Source: Gaiellasilicea sp963707575
Lineage (GTDB): Bacteria; Actinomycetota; Thermoleophilia; Gaiellales; Gaiellaceae
Assembly (NCBI GenBank): GCA_963707575.1
Contig: OY970171.1
Span: 124,001-188,000 of the forward strand
Reading direction: 5' to 3'
DNA length: 64,000 nt
In this document: piece by piece, positions 24,563-35,097 of the stretch
Position numbering within the stretch: the first letter of the stretch is position 1
Layout: each line of letters begins with the position of its first letter
Made by a program: the position numbers and the translations under genes
Notes under the pieces: generated by a model
Told to the model about the DNA's origin: nothing
Seen by the model: only the letters and a program-made list of their open reading frames with translations
Databases searched by the model: none

Positions 24563-25078
24563 ATGCAGCGAGTGGAGATTCCGAAAAGCGGGCTCGAGAG
24601 CCTGGCCTCCTTCTTTCGAGGTGTCGTCCGCTCGCTGCAGGGACTTGCGATCGCAGCCGTCTTCGGCGTCGCCGCGGTCGCGGCCGCTCTCGCCCGCGAC
24701 GGCCTCGAAGCCGCCGACGTCTTCGTGACGCTCGTCCTGCTCGCGGCGCCGGCCGTACTGCTCTTCTTCGCGGCTGGGCTGCGGCAAGTGCTGCAGCTGC
24801 CCGCGCGTGTGCGCCGCATGCCGGGCGAGGGGTCGGAGCAGCTCGCCGAGCTGACGCGAATCGCCGGAGCCACTCGCGGCGCCGGCATTCGCCGCGCACC
24901 GGGGCTCCTGTGGCGGCTCCGTGGGGTCGTCGGCTCCGGTCGCGATCTCGTAGGCATCGCCCTGCCGCTGAAGATCTTCACGCCCGGGTTTCTCGGCCTG
25001 GCCGCGCTCGCCGCGGCGGTCAGCCTGTTCCTGATCGGGGCTGGCCTGATCGCGCTGATCGTGCTGGCGGCGGGCTAG
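24563..25078 (+). CDS. small membrane protein, three to four TM helices
   Basis: A 171-aa protein with hydrophobic segments at about residues 25-46, 52-72 and 145-170, and a basic middle (RVRRMPGEGSEQLAEL, GIRRAPGLLWRLRG). No family recognised. It is divergent from the coiled-coil gene through a symmetric promoter, so a joint role is possible. The next gene starts 1 nt after its stop. Confidence 0.65.
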   Translation: MQRVEIPKSGLESLASFFRGVVRSLQGLAIAAVFGVAAVAAALARDGLEAADVFVTLVLLAAPAVLLFFAAGLRQVLQLPARVRRMPGEGSEQLAELTRIAGATRGAGIRRAPGLLWRLRGVVGSGRDLVGIALPLKIFTPGFLGLAALAAAVSLFLIGAGLIALIVLAAG

Positions 25079-25079
25079 C

Positions 25080-25388
25080 GTGGCCTCCCCGGAACCGGCG
25101 CAGATCCTGCAGGAGCTCGACCTCGTGGTCGGGCGCGTCGTCGCTGTGGAGGACCTCCCCGGTGCACGCGGGCCCTCGACGTTACTCACCCTCCACCTCG
25201 GTCCGCGCGGCGAGGCACGGGCACCGCTGCCTGTCCGCGTCGACGAAGCGCAGCTACTCGTCGGGACGCAGGTCGTCTGCGCGCTCGGGCAGGACGATGC
25301 GATCGTCCTCGCCGTCTACTCCCACGCCACCGGCCCGGTCGTCGTACGACCCGCCGCGGACGTGGAGGACGGCTCCCCGGTGGCGTAG
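25080..25388 (+). CDS. OB-fold, tRNA-binding-domain-like small protein
   Basis: A 102-aa protein. LVVGRVVAVEDLPGARGPST, then VRVDEAQLLVGTQVVCAL, then AIVLAVYSHATGP follow the order of EMAP-II/CsaA/Trbp111 tRNA-binding domains (VGRV..HPGAD.., LVGKKVVVVAN, SEGMLLA), though degenerate. It may be a tRNA or RNA binding or chaperone protein. The GTG follows the previous stop by 1 nt. Its end lies next to the typA promoter. Confidence 0.5.
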   Translation: MASPEPAQILQELDLVVGRVVAVEDLPGARGPSTLLTLHLGPRGEARAPLPVRVDEAQLLVGTQVVCALGQDDAIVLAVYSHATGPVVVRPAADVEDGSPVA

Positions 25389-25389
25389 C

Positions 25390-25395
25390 TACCCT
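25390..25395 (+). promoter_or_regulatory. -10 box for leaderless typA
   Basis: TACCCT ends 6 nt before GTG 25402 and fixes the typA start. Confidence 0.55.
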
Positions 25396-25401
25396 CCGCG
25401 G

Positions 25402-27267
<1,866 letters not shown>

Positions 27268-27319
27268 CGACCCGCGATCGGGGGATCGCGCCCAGGGGCC
27301 GGATGCCGACGACAGAGGC

Positions 27320-28252
27320 ATGCGGTGGCGCCTGCTCGCAACGCTCGTGTTCGTGCTCGCCCCGGCCGCCTTCGTACCGGGTGCTGCGGGGTACCGCGTC
27401 GAGGGCCAGGCGTGGCCCGGAGGCATCGTCTCGTACTACAACGCCGCCCCGGACCAGGCGTGGGCGGTCGCCCAGGCCGTGGAGGCCTGGAACACGAGCG
27501 GCGCCGGCGTCCGCTTCGTGGCGGTTTCTCCGGATCGCGCGAAGCTCGTCATCCGCTCGACGGGAAGCCGTTCCTGCGCGCAAGCGCACGCGACGCTCGG
27601 GTACGGAGCATCAGCCACCGTTCGCATCTGGCGGGCGGGCCCCGCGACTCTGACCTGTAATGCCCAGTGGGCGGCCGGCGCGCTCGCCCACGAGCTCGGG
27701 CACGTCCTCGGCCTGGGGCACGAAGACCGTGGTTGCGCCGCGATGAACCCGAGCGGCAACCATCTCGGGCCGAGCAAATGCGAGCGCGCCGAGCATTGGG
27801 AATGGCGTTGTCGACTGCTCGAGCACGACGACATCAAGGGCGCCGTCGCCGTCTACGGCGGCGCCGTTCGCGAGCCGCGCGCAGACCCGAATTGCGACCT
27901 CTACCGGCCGATGGGACCGGCGGGCTACGTCTCGTCGACGATCGACCGCGACCGCGGCGTCCTGCGCGTGTCGCTCCGCCGTCCCGCGGCGCCGCCCATC
28001 CCCGCCTTCCTCGGCTCCCGCCCAGAGGCCGAGAGCCTCGTGCCCATCTGGGCGAACGGCCCATGCCCCGCCGCATTCGACGCCGGCGCGAGCCGCTACC
28101 GCTGGCCCGCCGCCCGCGGCGAGGTGGCAGAGATCCTCCAGCGCGTTCCACCCCGCTCGAGCCGCCAATGCCTCTCCATCTGGGCGCTCGACGGCCTCGG
28201 GCGCCCCAGCGCCCGGCCCGTCTCGATCACGATCGCCGCGCTCGCGACCTGA
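27320..28252 (+). CDS. secreted matrixin-like zinc metalloprotease
   Basis: A 310-aa exported protein. A signal peptide (WRLLATLVFVLAPAAFVPG) precedes the catalytic domain. The metzincin motif HELGHVLGLGHE supplies three His ligands and the Glu, followed by the Met-turn CAAMNPSG. It opens with GGIVSYYNAAPDQAWAVAQA, as in matrixins. The 100-residue C-terminal part is Pro-rich with Cys pairs and unassigned. It would act outside the cell. Confidence 0.85.
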   Translation: MRWRLLATLVFVLAPAAFVPGAAGYRVEGQAWPGGIVSYYNAAPDQAWAVAQAVEAWNTSGAGVRFVAVSPDRAKLVIRSTGSRSCAQAHATLGYGASATVRIWRAGPATLTCNAQWAAGALAHELGHVLGLGHEDRGCAAMNPSGNHLGPSKCERAEHWEWRCRLLEHDDIKGAVAVYGGAVREPRADPNCDLYRPMGPAGYVSSTIDRDRGVLRVSLRRPAAPPIPAFLGSRPEAESLVPIWANGPCPAAFDAGASRYRWPAARGEVAEILQRVPPRSSRQCLSIWALDGLGRPSARPVSITIAALAT

Positions 28253-28389
28253 GCGGTTAGGGATTCTGTGGCTCGTCGGGCGTGGTCGCCACCTTCGCTG
28301 CGCGCACCTCTTCGACGTGGCATCGCGCCGAATGGCTCCAAATCGCGGGAAGGCAGCAAGCGACGGTCCGGGCGCCGGCAGGCGGATGC

Positions 28390-29550
28390 CTACTCCGTCA
28401 GCTCTGGGTGACGGACCACGAGCCGGTCCACACGATGTCGGATCGCCTCGTAGGCGACCACCCCCGTGCAGACGACGCTCACGAGGGCGAGCGCCACGGC
28501 CGCCGGGACCACCAGCGCGACCGGGATGAGCGCGAGCAGGACGACGGCTCCGATCGTCCGCCGCCGGAAGACACGGCCGGTCGTCCGCACGAGGAAGCAG
28601 ACATGGCCGATGAGGTACAGCGCAGCGCCGCCGCACAGGGCCACGGCGGACACGGTGTCGAGCCTGTCGCCGACGTGGTGCAGGGTGGTCTCCAGGCCGA
28701 ACGCGAAGAGGACGATGCCGGCGACCAAGGGCAGATGGAGATAGCTGTAGGCGACGAGAGCGAGCCGGGCCTGCTCCCCGCGGCCCGCCTGGACGAGCCG
28801 CCTCCGGGCGAAGATCTCCGCCACGTCGAAGTACAGCCACCACAGCGCGGACACGACCACCACGCCAAGCGCCGCCGTTGCCATCACCTTCGGGGTCAGC
28901 TCGAGGCCCGCGCCGACGCCGATGGCGACGATCGACTCCCCCAGCGCGATCAGGACGATCAACCCGTGGCGCTCCGCGAAATGGTGCGGCGCGATGCGCC
29001 AACCAGTGCCGACACCGACGACGATCGGCCCGAAGTAGTCGATCGTGAGCGCCACGACCCAGATCGCGATGCGCGCGTCACCGTCGACGAAGGCGGCCGG
29101 CACGAGCAGCGCGGCTCCGAGGAGCTCCGTGGGGACGATCTTCAGCACCGCGCCGAGAAGATCGCGGTCGTTTCGTCCGGCGATCGCGTAGAGGACGAGG
29201 TGCAGGACGCGCACGAGGAGATACGCGAGCGCGAACACCAGGGCGTCGTCCGCGAACGCGCCGGGGACTGCCAGCGCTGCGGCGAGCATCGCCGTCATCG
29301 ACGCGAGCATCGTCAGGCGGACTCCGCCCTCGTCGACGTCGATCGTGCTCGAGAGCCACGAATAGCCCGCCCACGCCCACCAGAGCGCGGCGAGCACGAG
29401 CATCCCCCGGAGAACCCCTCCCCACGTCGGATCCTCGACGAGCGTGTGCGTGACCTGCGTGAACGCGAACACCAGCGCCAGGTCGAAGAACAACTCGAGC
29501 GGCGTCACGCGATGCTCGTCCTGTTGGAGCTGGGGCTCGGTGTCCGTCAC
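28390..29550 (-). CDS. low temperature requirement protein A (LtrA) family membrane protein
   Basis: A 386-aa protein with about ten TM helices. The LtrA signature at the N-terminus is VTPLELFFDLALVFAFTQ, followed by LVLAALWWAWAGYSWLS and HHFAERHGLIVLIALGESIVAIG in the middle. LtrA proteins are membrane proteins of uncertain function, first linked to cold growth in Listeria. The start is GTG 29550. Confidence 0.88.
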   Translation of the reverse strand: MTDTEPQLQQDEHRVTPLELFFDLALVFAFTQVTHTLVEDPTWGGVLRGMLVLAALWWAWAGYSWLSSTIDVDEGGVRLTMLASMTAMLAAALAVPGAFADDALVFALAYLLVRVLHLVLYAIAGRNDRDLLGAVLKIVPTELLGAALLVPAAFVDGDARIAIWVVALTIDYFGPIVVGVGTGWRIAPHHFAERHGLIVLIALGESIVAIGVGAGLELTPKVMATAALGVVVVSALWWLYFDVAEIFARRRLVQAGRGEQARLALVAYSYLHLPLVAGIVLFAFGLETTLHHVGDRLDTVSAVALCGGAALYLIGHVCFLVRTTGRVFRRRTIGAVVLLALIPVALVVPAAVALALVSVVCTGVVAYEAIRHRVDRLVVRHPELTE

Positions 29551-29617
29551 GACGAAGCCATCGTTACCGGCGACGCGGGCTCGCGCTCAAGAACCGAACG
29601 TAGAACGACCCAAGAAG

Positions 29618-29688
29618 AGGCGACGAGCGGATTCGAACCGCTGTACGAGGCTTTGCAGGCCTCTGCCTAACCACTCGGCCACGTCGCC
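29618..29688 (-). tRNA. tRNA-Cys (GCA)
   Basis: The minus strand folds as a cloverleaf: acceptor GGCGACG/CGTCGCC, anticodon loop CTGCAAA (GCA), T arm GGTTCGAATCC. CCA is not encoded. Confidence 0.95.
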
Positions 29689-29698
29689 GCGAACGGCC

Positions 29699-29704
29699 AT
29701 CCTA
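29699..29704 (-). promoter_or_regulatory. -10 box of tRNA-Cys
   Basis: TAGGAT (minus strand) ends exactly 10 nt before the tRNA 5' end, the same spacing as for the other two tRNAs here. Confidence 0.55.
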
Positions 29705-29773
29705 GCGACCGCCGTATCCAGTTTCTGCGTTGCGCCGTTGTCTCCCGGTAAGCAAACAAAACAGGAGGAACGC

Positions 29774-29839
29774 ATGTACATCGGCGGCGGACTTCTCACC
29801 CTGATCGTCATCATCATCCTGCTGATCTGGCTTCTCTAA
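29774..29839 (+). CDS. 21-aa hydrophobic peptide (YIGGG type)
   Basis: MYIGGGLLTLIVIIILLIWL plus a final Leu: one TM helix and nothing else. AGGAGG lies at ideal spacing before ATG 29774, and a hairpin follows the stop. Similar tiny YIGGG peptides recur in actinobacteria as far as I recall. Function unknown. Confidence 0.65.
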   Translation: MYIGGGLLTLIVIIILLIWLL

Positions 29840-29847
29840 CACGCGAC

Positions 29848-29871
29848 CGGGCGCCTCGTATGGGGCGCCCG
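29848..29871 (+). terminator. hairpin after the 21-aa gene
   Basis: An 8-bp stem CGGGCGCC/GGCGCCCG with an 8-nt loop, 8 nt after the stop. There is no strong T tract. Confidence 0.5.
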
Positions 29872-29902
29872 TTGCGTGTGGGGAAGCGTCCGATCCCGCT
29901 TC

Positions 29903-29908
29903 TACCTT
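29903..29908 (+). promoter_or_regulatory. -10 box for leaderless zinc-ribbon gene
   Basis: TACCTT ends 7 nt before GTG 29916. Confidence 0.5.
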
Positions 29909-29915
29909 TCTAGGT

Positions 29916-30065
29916 GTGACCTCGACCCTCAACGCTGAGCACGTGGAGCGCTGTCTCCGCTGCGCGGCGCCGATGGAGTGGCGCCACCAGACATGGCAGT
30001 GCCCACGCTGCCGCTTCAAGGTCGGTTGCTGCGAAGGCGACTCGCCGGAGGCCTGCGCGTCGTAG
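29916..30065 (+). CDS. 49-aa zinc-ribbon protein
   Basis: A very small protein with two CxxC knuckles: CLRCAAPMEW and WQCPRCRFKVGCCEG. It would fold as a rubredoxin-like zinc ribbon. The GTG start has a -10 box 7 nt upstream. Function unknown; candidates are a nucleic-acid or protein adaptor. It ends 26 nt before the convergent TPR gene's stop. Confidence 0.6.
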   Translation: MTSTLNAEHVERCLRCAAPMEWRHQTWQCPRCRFKVGCCEGDSPEACAS

Positions 30066-30090
30066 CTGCTCGGCCCGGCTACGCCGGCGC

Positions 30091-31263
30091 CTAGAAGCTC
30101 GAGTCCTGCAGCACCTCGGCCGCCCGGCGGAAGAGCGCGGCGGCCCTCGCCACGTCGCCGCGAGCCGCGGCGAGATCGCCGCGCGCGAGCCAGGCGGCCG
30201 CGCGCAGGCGCGTCGACCCGAGCTCGACAGACGAGGTCTCGGCGGCCGCGAACCAAGAGGCGGCCTCGTCGAGCCGCCCCTGCTCGAGCAGAGAGCGTCC
30301 GAGCACGACCTGCACCTTGCCGATCTCGTCGGACGCGTCGGCACGCGCGCCGAGGAGCTCGAGCGCGTGGCGCGCGTGAGGCTCGGCCAGAACGGGCTCG
30401 CCCGAGCTGAGGTGAACCTCCGCCAGGAAGGCCACGGCCGCAGCCGCATCGACCTCGCTCCCCGTCTCGAGCGCGATCGCGACGGCGTGCTTCAGGTTCG
30501 CGACGGCCTCGTCGGGCTTGCCGAGACGGAAGTCGAGCCCTCCGAGTGCGGACAGGAGCCGGCCGACGTTCGCCTCGTCGCCGCACTCGCCGTAGAGATC
30601 CTTGGCGTTCTCGGCGTAGAAGCGCGCGAGCAGCCACTGGCCGTTCCGCTCGGCGATCACCGAAGCGCGGAAATTGACGTGCGCCGCCGTGTGGCGATCG
30701 CCCATCGCGTCGGCCAGCTCGAGCGCATGCTCGACGTCGCTCCGCGCGGCTGCGAAGTCACGCTGCCACTCGTAGCACTGGGAGCGCCACTCGAGGATCT
30801 CCGCGCGCAACCGGTCACACGGTCGTCCCGACCGCTCGCACAGCTCGAGCGCGAGCGTCAGATCGTTGACGGCCCGCGAGACTGCGGAGCGCTCCAGCCG
30901 GACGCAGCCGATGCGAAAGAGCACCTCGGCGCGATCGATGTCGTTGAATCCGGGGCGGTGCGCCACTCGCTTCGCGGTCTGCAGCAGCTCGAGCGCCCGG
31001 TCGAGCTCGCCTCGGTACATGCGCGCCCACGCCTCGGCGAGCAGGGAGCGCAGGGCGAGGTCGGGGAGATGCCCCGGTGCGATCGGGCATCCCAAGAGGA
31101 TCTCGATCACGTCGTCCCACCGTGAGGCGGCCAGCGCCGCCTCGGCGGCGGCCACGCGGTGCTCCTGCTCGACGAACTCGTCGTCGCGCTGGAGATCGGA
31201 AACCGGCGGCAACATGAAGGCAGCCGGATCCGCAGTCGTGGTGAGCGCCGCAAGCTCTTCCAT
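30091..31263 (-). CDS. tetratricopeptide-repeat protein
   Basis: A 390-aa soluble protein made of about eight TPR units. Examples are LRSLLAEAWARMYRGELDRA, GKPDEAVANLKHAVAIALET and LLEQGRLDEAASWFAAAETS. There is no DNA-binding domain, TM or signal peptide. It is probably a protein-interaction scaffold or regulator. ATG 31263 is the first Met after an upstream stretch without family-like sequence. It is divergent from a secreted cupredoxin; the spacer holds ACCGG-aaa-CCGGT at 31347-31359, a possible operator. Confidence 0.75.
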   Translation of the reverse strand: MEELAALTTTADPAAFMLPPVSDLQRDDEFVEQEHRVAAAEAALAASRWDDVIEILLGCPIAPGHLPDLALRSLLAEAWARMYRGELDRALELLQTAKRVAHRPGFNDIDRAEVLFRIGCVRLERSAVSRAVNDLTLALELCERSGRPCDRLRAEILEWRSQCYEWQRDFAAARSDVEHALELADAMGDRHTAAHVNFRASVIAERNGQWLLARFYAENAKDLYGECGDEANVGRLLSALGGLDFRLGKPDEAVANLKHAVAIALETGSEVDAAAAVAFLAEVHLSSGEPVLAEPHARHALELLGARADASDEIGKVQVVLGRSLLEQGRLDEAASWFAAAETSSVELGSTRLRAAAWLARGDLAAARGDVARAAALFRRAAEVLQDSSF

Positions 31264-31413
31264 CCAGCCACATCCTCGGCTCCCGCAACAGCCGAGTCGA
31301 TGCCCGCCACTGCGGCGCCGGCATCCCCGATCTGCCGTCCGCGGTCTACCGGAAACCGGTGCGTCCGCGCCGACGTAGTCCCGAGAACGGGGGGAAGACG
31401 GAAAGGAGGGAGC

Positions 31414-31938
31414 ATGCGCAGATCTCGCACGATCGCCTTCGCCGCCACCTCGGCCCTCGCGGCACTGCTGGCCGGAGTCGCCGTGGCCGCGGGGCCACAG
31501 ACGCGGAACGTGCAGGTTCTCGACGACTGCGAGGCAGCGTCGTTCAATGCCGTCATCGGCCCGGGAACGTGTGTCAAGGACGGTGGCGTCACGTTCTCGG
31601 AGTTCATCGAGCAACTCGAGTCCCAGGGCCGCGCTCCGGCCTGGCGCTTCTCGCCCGAGCGGCTGAAGCTGTCGGCCGGCGGTCGGCTCGAGGCGTACAA
31701 CCGAGGCGGCGAGTTCCACACGCTCACGGAAGTGGCGGCCTTCGGTGGCGGCTGCGTCGCCGAGCTGAACGAGATCCTGGGTCTGACGCCCGTCCCGGAG
31801 TGCGCGATCCCGGGCATCTTCGGCACGACCGGCATCGCACCCCGCGGCGAGCTCGAGACAGGGCCTCTGGCCGCGGGCACGCACCGCTTCATGTGCCTGA
31901 TCCATCCGTGGATGAAGACGACCGCGACGGTCGGCTGA
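31414..31938 (+). CDS. secreted cupredoxin (blue copper-like) protein
   Basis: A 174-aa protein with a signal peptide (RRSRTIAFAATSALAALLAG). The C-terminal copper site is HRFMCLIHPWM (Cys, His, Met ligands), with the first His in GGEFHTLTEV. The arrangement is that of a plastocyanin/azurin-like electron carrier. GGAGG precedes ATG 31414, and a strong terminator follows, so it is monocistronic. Partner redox proteins are not adjacent. Confidence 0.8.
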   Translation: MRRSRTIAFAATSALAALLAGVAVAAGPQTRNVQVLDDCEAASFNAVIGPGTCVKDGGVTFSEFIEQLESQGRAPAWRFSPERLKLSAGGRLEAYNRGGEFHTLTEVAAFGGGCVAELNEILGLTPVPECAIPGIFGTTGIAPRGELETGPLAAGTHRFMCLIHPWMKTTATVG

Positions 31939-31949
31939 CCACGGTGACG

Positions 31950-31980
31950 GTGGAGCGCCTCGCTCGACGAGGCGCTCCAC
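31950..31980 (+). terminator. strong hairpin terminator after cupredoxin
   Basis: A perfect 13-bp stem GTGGAGCGCCTCG/CGAGGCGCTCCAC with a 5-nt loop, 11 nt after the stop. Confidence 0.75.
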
Positions 31981-32088
31981 CTTCCCAGCACGAATCGCAC
32001 ATTCGAGGGATTCAGTTCGCACGACCCAGGTCGAAGATGGGAGTGCCGGAGCGGCACGGCGGCTTTCCCAACTCGATGGAGGTTCCCT

Positions 32089-33069
32089 GTGTCCGCTCGC
32101 TTCGTCCGCACCGCGCTCCTGGCCTCGCTCGCAGCGCTGTGTGCCGTCCCTGCCGGGGCGACCGCGCTCGACGCCGGCTCCTCCCTGCGCATCGCCTTCC
32201 TCCCCCAGAAGACCTTCCGCGGCCAGAACGCGAAGCTGACGGTCGTCGCGAAGCCGACCGGCGTGCGCTGCACCGGTCGAGTCGTGTACGCCGACGGACA
32301 GCGGCAGGGCCTGGCGAGGACGACGGCACGCCGCGGCAAGGCCACATGGACGTGGCGCGTGCCCCTCAATGTCAAGCTGGGCGCCGCAACGGTCAACGCC
32401 TCCTGCGCCCGCGCCGGCAGCGTCTCGCGCACGATCACCGTCGCCGGGGCACCCACCGAGCCCGCGCGCGTTGAAGTCGAGAAGGAAGGCTTTTCCCAGC
32501 GCGTCAAGTCCGGCCGCCGCGAGGTGAGCTACGGGATCGTTCTGGCCAACGTGTCCCCCGAGAACGACGCGCTCAACGTGACGGTGCACGTGAACTTCCT
32601 CGATCCGACCAACACGGTGCTCGAGACGGACCTGACGAAGGTGACCACCGTGGGCGCGAAGGCGCAGCACTTCCTCGGCGGCTCGGTCACGATCCCGGAG
32701 GGAATTCCGGTCTCGAAGCTGGAGACGATCGTGCGCATCGGCGCGCAGGAGCCGAAGCGGCTCAAGGTGCCGGAGCTGACGGACTATCGGATCCTGGCGG
32801 CGCGGTACGACCCCGGGTGGGTCGCCGCGGTCATGTTTCAGGCGCTGAACGACGAGCCGCTGCTGCAGTTCTCCAGCCCGAAGATCTCGGCCGTCATCTT
32901 CGACGCCGACGGCAACGTGATCGGCGGCGGCACCGGTTCCGCCTCGACCCCGCTGCCTCCCCTCATCAGGGCGCAGTACGACGCGTCGAGCGGGCTCAGC
33001 GCGATTCCGTTCGACCGTGCAGCCTCGGCGGGCGTCAGCGTGCTCGGGCGCTACGACCGCGTGACCTGA
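32089..33069 (+). CDS. secreted beta-rich protein of unknown function
   Basis: A 326-aa protein with a signal peptide (FVRTALLASLAALCAVPAG). The first mature part resembles an Ig-like/bacterial adhesion fold with a Cys pair (VRCTGRVVYADG, VNASCARAGSV). The second resembles FxLYD-type domains of surface proteins (VSYGIVLANVSPENDAL, VHVNFLDPTNTVLET). No enzyme motif is visible. GTG 32089 follows GGAGG. It is convergent with the TPP dehydrogenase gene. Confidence 0.65.
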   Translation: MSARFVRTALLASLAALCAVPAGATALDAGSSLRIAFLPQKTFRGQNAKLTVVAKPTGVRCTGRVVYADGQRQGLARTTARRGKATWTWRVPLNVKLGAATVNASCARAGSVSRTITVAGAPTEPARVEVEKEGFSQRVKSGRREVSYGIVLANVSPENDALNVTVHVNFLDPTNTVLETDLTKVTTVGAKAQHFLGGSVTIPEGIPVSKLETIVRIGAQEPKRLKVPELTDYRILAARYDPGWVAAVMFQALNDEPLLQFSSPKISAVIFDADGNVIGGGTGSASTPLPPLIRAQYDASSGLSAIPFDRAASAGVSVLGRYDRVT

Positions 33070-33090
33070 GCGCAGCGCGAGGCCGAGAGC

Positions 33091-35097
33091 TCAGCCCGCA
33101 GCGAGCGAGCGCACGGCCGCGACGATCTCGGCCGGACCGGGCAGCGTCGCCAGCTCGAGGTCCTTCTGGTACGGGATCGGGTGCGACGCGGCTCCGACGC
33201 GGGCTATCGGCGCGTCGAGGTCCCAGAAGCAGTGCTCGGCCGCGTGCGCCGCGATCTCGGAGCCGAAGCCGCAGAACTGGACCGCCTCGTGCGCGACGAC
33301 GAGCCGGTGCGTCTTCGCCACGGACGCTGCGATCAGGGCTGTGTCGAGCGGGACGAGTGTCCGGGGATCGACGACCTCCACGCTGATGCCATCCGTCTCG
33401 AGCTCGTGCGCCGCACGGAGTGCATGGGGCACGAGCGCGCCCAGGGCGACGACGGTGACGTCTGTTCCCTCGCGGGCGACCCGTCCGACGCCGAGCTCGA
33501 TCCCGTAGCGCTCGGTCGGCACGGGCGCGGGCTCGCCGAAGAAGAGGAGCTTCTGCTCCAGGAAGATGACGGGATTGTCCCCGCGGATCGCCGCCGAGAG
33601 CAGCCCCTTCGCGTCGTAGGGCGTCGAGGGCATCGCGACCACGAGGCCGGGAATGTGCGCGAAGAGGGCCTCCAGGCTCTGCGAGTGCTGCGCCCCGAGC
33701 CGCACGCCGCCGCCCGAGACCATCCGGATCACGAGCGGGATGCTCGGCGTCCCGCCCATCATGAACCTGAGCTTGGCGGCCTGGTTCATGATCTGGTCGA
33801 ACGCGACGCCGGCGAAGTCCGAGAACTGCAGCTCGACGACCGGCCGCAGCCCGGTCAGGGCGGCGCCGATCCCGCAGCCGACGAAACCGCTCTCGGTCAG
33901 CGGGGTGTCGCGGATCCGCTCCGGGCCGAAGCGCTCGTAGAGACCTTCCGTGGCGCGGAAGAGCCCGCCCACCCTGCCGATGTCCTCACCGATCACGATC
34001 ACGCTCGGGTCGGCGTCGAGCTCGAGCTCGAGCGCCTCCCGCACCGCGGCGACGAAGCCGAGCGCCCGCTCGGGCTCCGCGGCCGGCGCCGGATAGCTCC
34101 GCTGCGGGCCGAACACGGCCGGCAGCAGGTCGTCGCTGCTCGCGTCCTCGTCGGCGAGCGCGATCTCGATTGCGAGCTCGACATCGTGCTCGACCTCGCT
34201 GAGGACGGCGGTGACACGGCCGTCGTCGAGCTCCCCCAGGTCTCTGAGCTGCCGCTCGAACCGCGGCAGTGGATCCTTCGCCTCCCACTCCTCGACGAGC
34301 GCCGGGTCGCGGACGTCGGGCAGGTTCGCCCGCATCGAGTGCTGCATCCTCCGGAACGTCTTCATCTCCAGGAAGGTCGGACCGCCGCCTTCCCGCGCGC
34401 GCGCCAGCGCTTCCGCGACCGCGTCCTCGACGGCGAGCACGTCGTTCCCGTCCACGATTCGGCCGGGCATCCCGTAGCCGGCGGCGCGGTCGGCGAGATC
34501 CTCGACCGCACGCTGCGCGCGCCAGTCGGCCGAAAGCGCGTACTGGTTGTTCTCGCAGATGAACACGACGGGAAGCGACCAGGTCGCGGCCAGGTTCATC
34601 CCCTCATGCGCTGCGCCCTGGCCGGCGGCGCCGTCGCCGAAGAAGGCGACGGCGGCCTGCTCGGTGCCACGCAGCTTCGCGCTCAACGCGGCACCACAGG
34701 CATGCGGGATCCCGGCGCCGACGATTCCGTTGCAGCCCAGGATGTCCAGCGAGAGGTCGGCGATGTGCATCGAGCCGCCGAGGCCACGGCAGTAGCCGGT
34801 CCGCTTCCCGAACATCTCGGCCATCATCCGGCGGAGGTCGGCCCCGGCGGCGATCAGGTGGCCGTGCGAGCGGTGATGCCCGACGAGGTAGTCGGTGTCG
34901 CGCATGACGCCCGCGGCGCCGACCGCGATCGCCTCCTGGCCGACGCAGCTGTGCGCGGTGCCGAAGATGACGCCCTCCCGGAACAGCTCCGCGGCGCGGT
35001 CCTCGAAGCGGCGGATCAGCGCCATCAACCGGTACTGCTCGAGGAGCGGCGGCCGGTCGGCGGGCCGCCGCGTCGCATCCGTCGCCTCGACGCTCAT
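33091..35097 (-). CDS. fused alpha-beta E1 component, TPP-dependent 2-oxo acid/acetoin-type dehydrogenase
   Basis: A 668-aa single chain. Residues 15-330 are an E1-alpha domain with GHHRSHGH, GCNGIVGAGIPHACG and the TPP motif GDG (154-156) to ENN (182-184). Residues about 355-665 are an E1-beta domain (IVIGEDIGRVGGLF, TPLTESGFVGCGIGAALTG, HSQSLEALFAHIPGL, VSVAK-type helices). Usually these are two genes; here they are one. No E2 or E3 is nearby, so the acceptor is unknown. It is coupled to the VOC gene by ATGA. Confidence 0.9.
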   Translation of the reverse strand: MSVEATDATRRPADRPPLLEQYRLMALIRRFEDRAAELFREGVIFGTAHSCVGQEAIAVGAAGVMRDTDYLVGHHRSHGHLIAAGADLRRMMAEMFGKRTGYCRGLGGSMHIADLSLDILGCNGIVGAGIPHACGAALSAKLRGTEQAAVAFFGDGAAGQGAAHEGMNLAATWSLPVVFICENNQYALSADWRAQRAVEDLADRAAGYGMPGRIVDGNDVLAVEDAVAEALARAREGGGPTFLEMKTFRRMQHSMRANLPDVRDPALVEEWEAKDPLPRFERQLRDLGELDDGRVTAVLSEVEHDVELAIEIALADEDASSDDLLPAVFGPQRSYPAPAAEPERALGFVAAVREALELELDADPSVIVIGEDIGRVGGLFRATEGLYERFGPERIRDTPLTESGFVGCGIGAALTGLRPVVELQFSDFAGVAFDQIMNQAAKLRFMMGGTPSIPLVIRMVSGGGVRLGAQHSQSLEALFAHIPGLVVAMPSTPYDAKGLLSAAIRGDNPVIFLEQKLLFFGEPAPVPTERYGIELGVGRVAREGTDVTVVALGALVPHALRAAHELETDGISVEVVDPRTLVPLDTALIAASVAKTHRLVVAHEAVQFCGFGSEIAAHAAEHCFWDLDAPIARVGAASHPIPYQKDLELATLPGPAEIVAAVRSLAAG

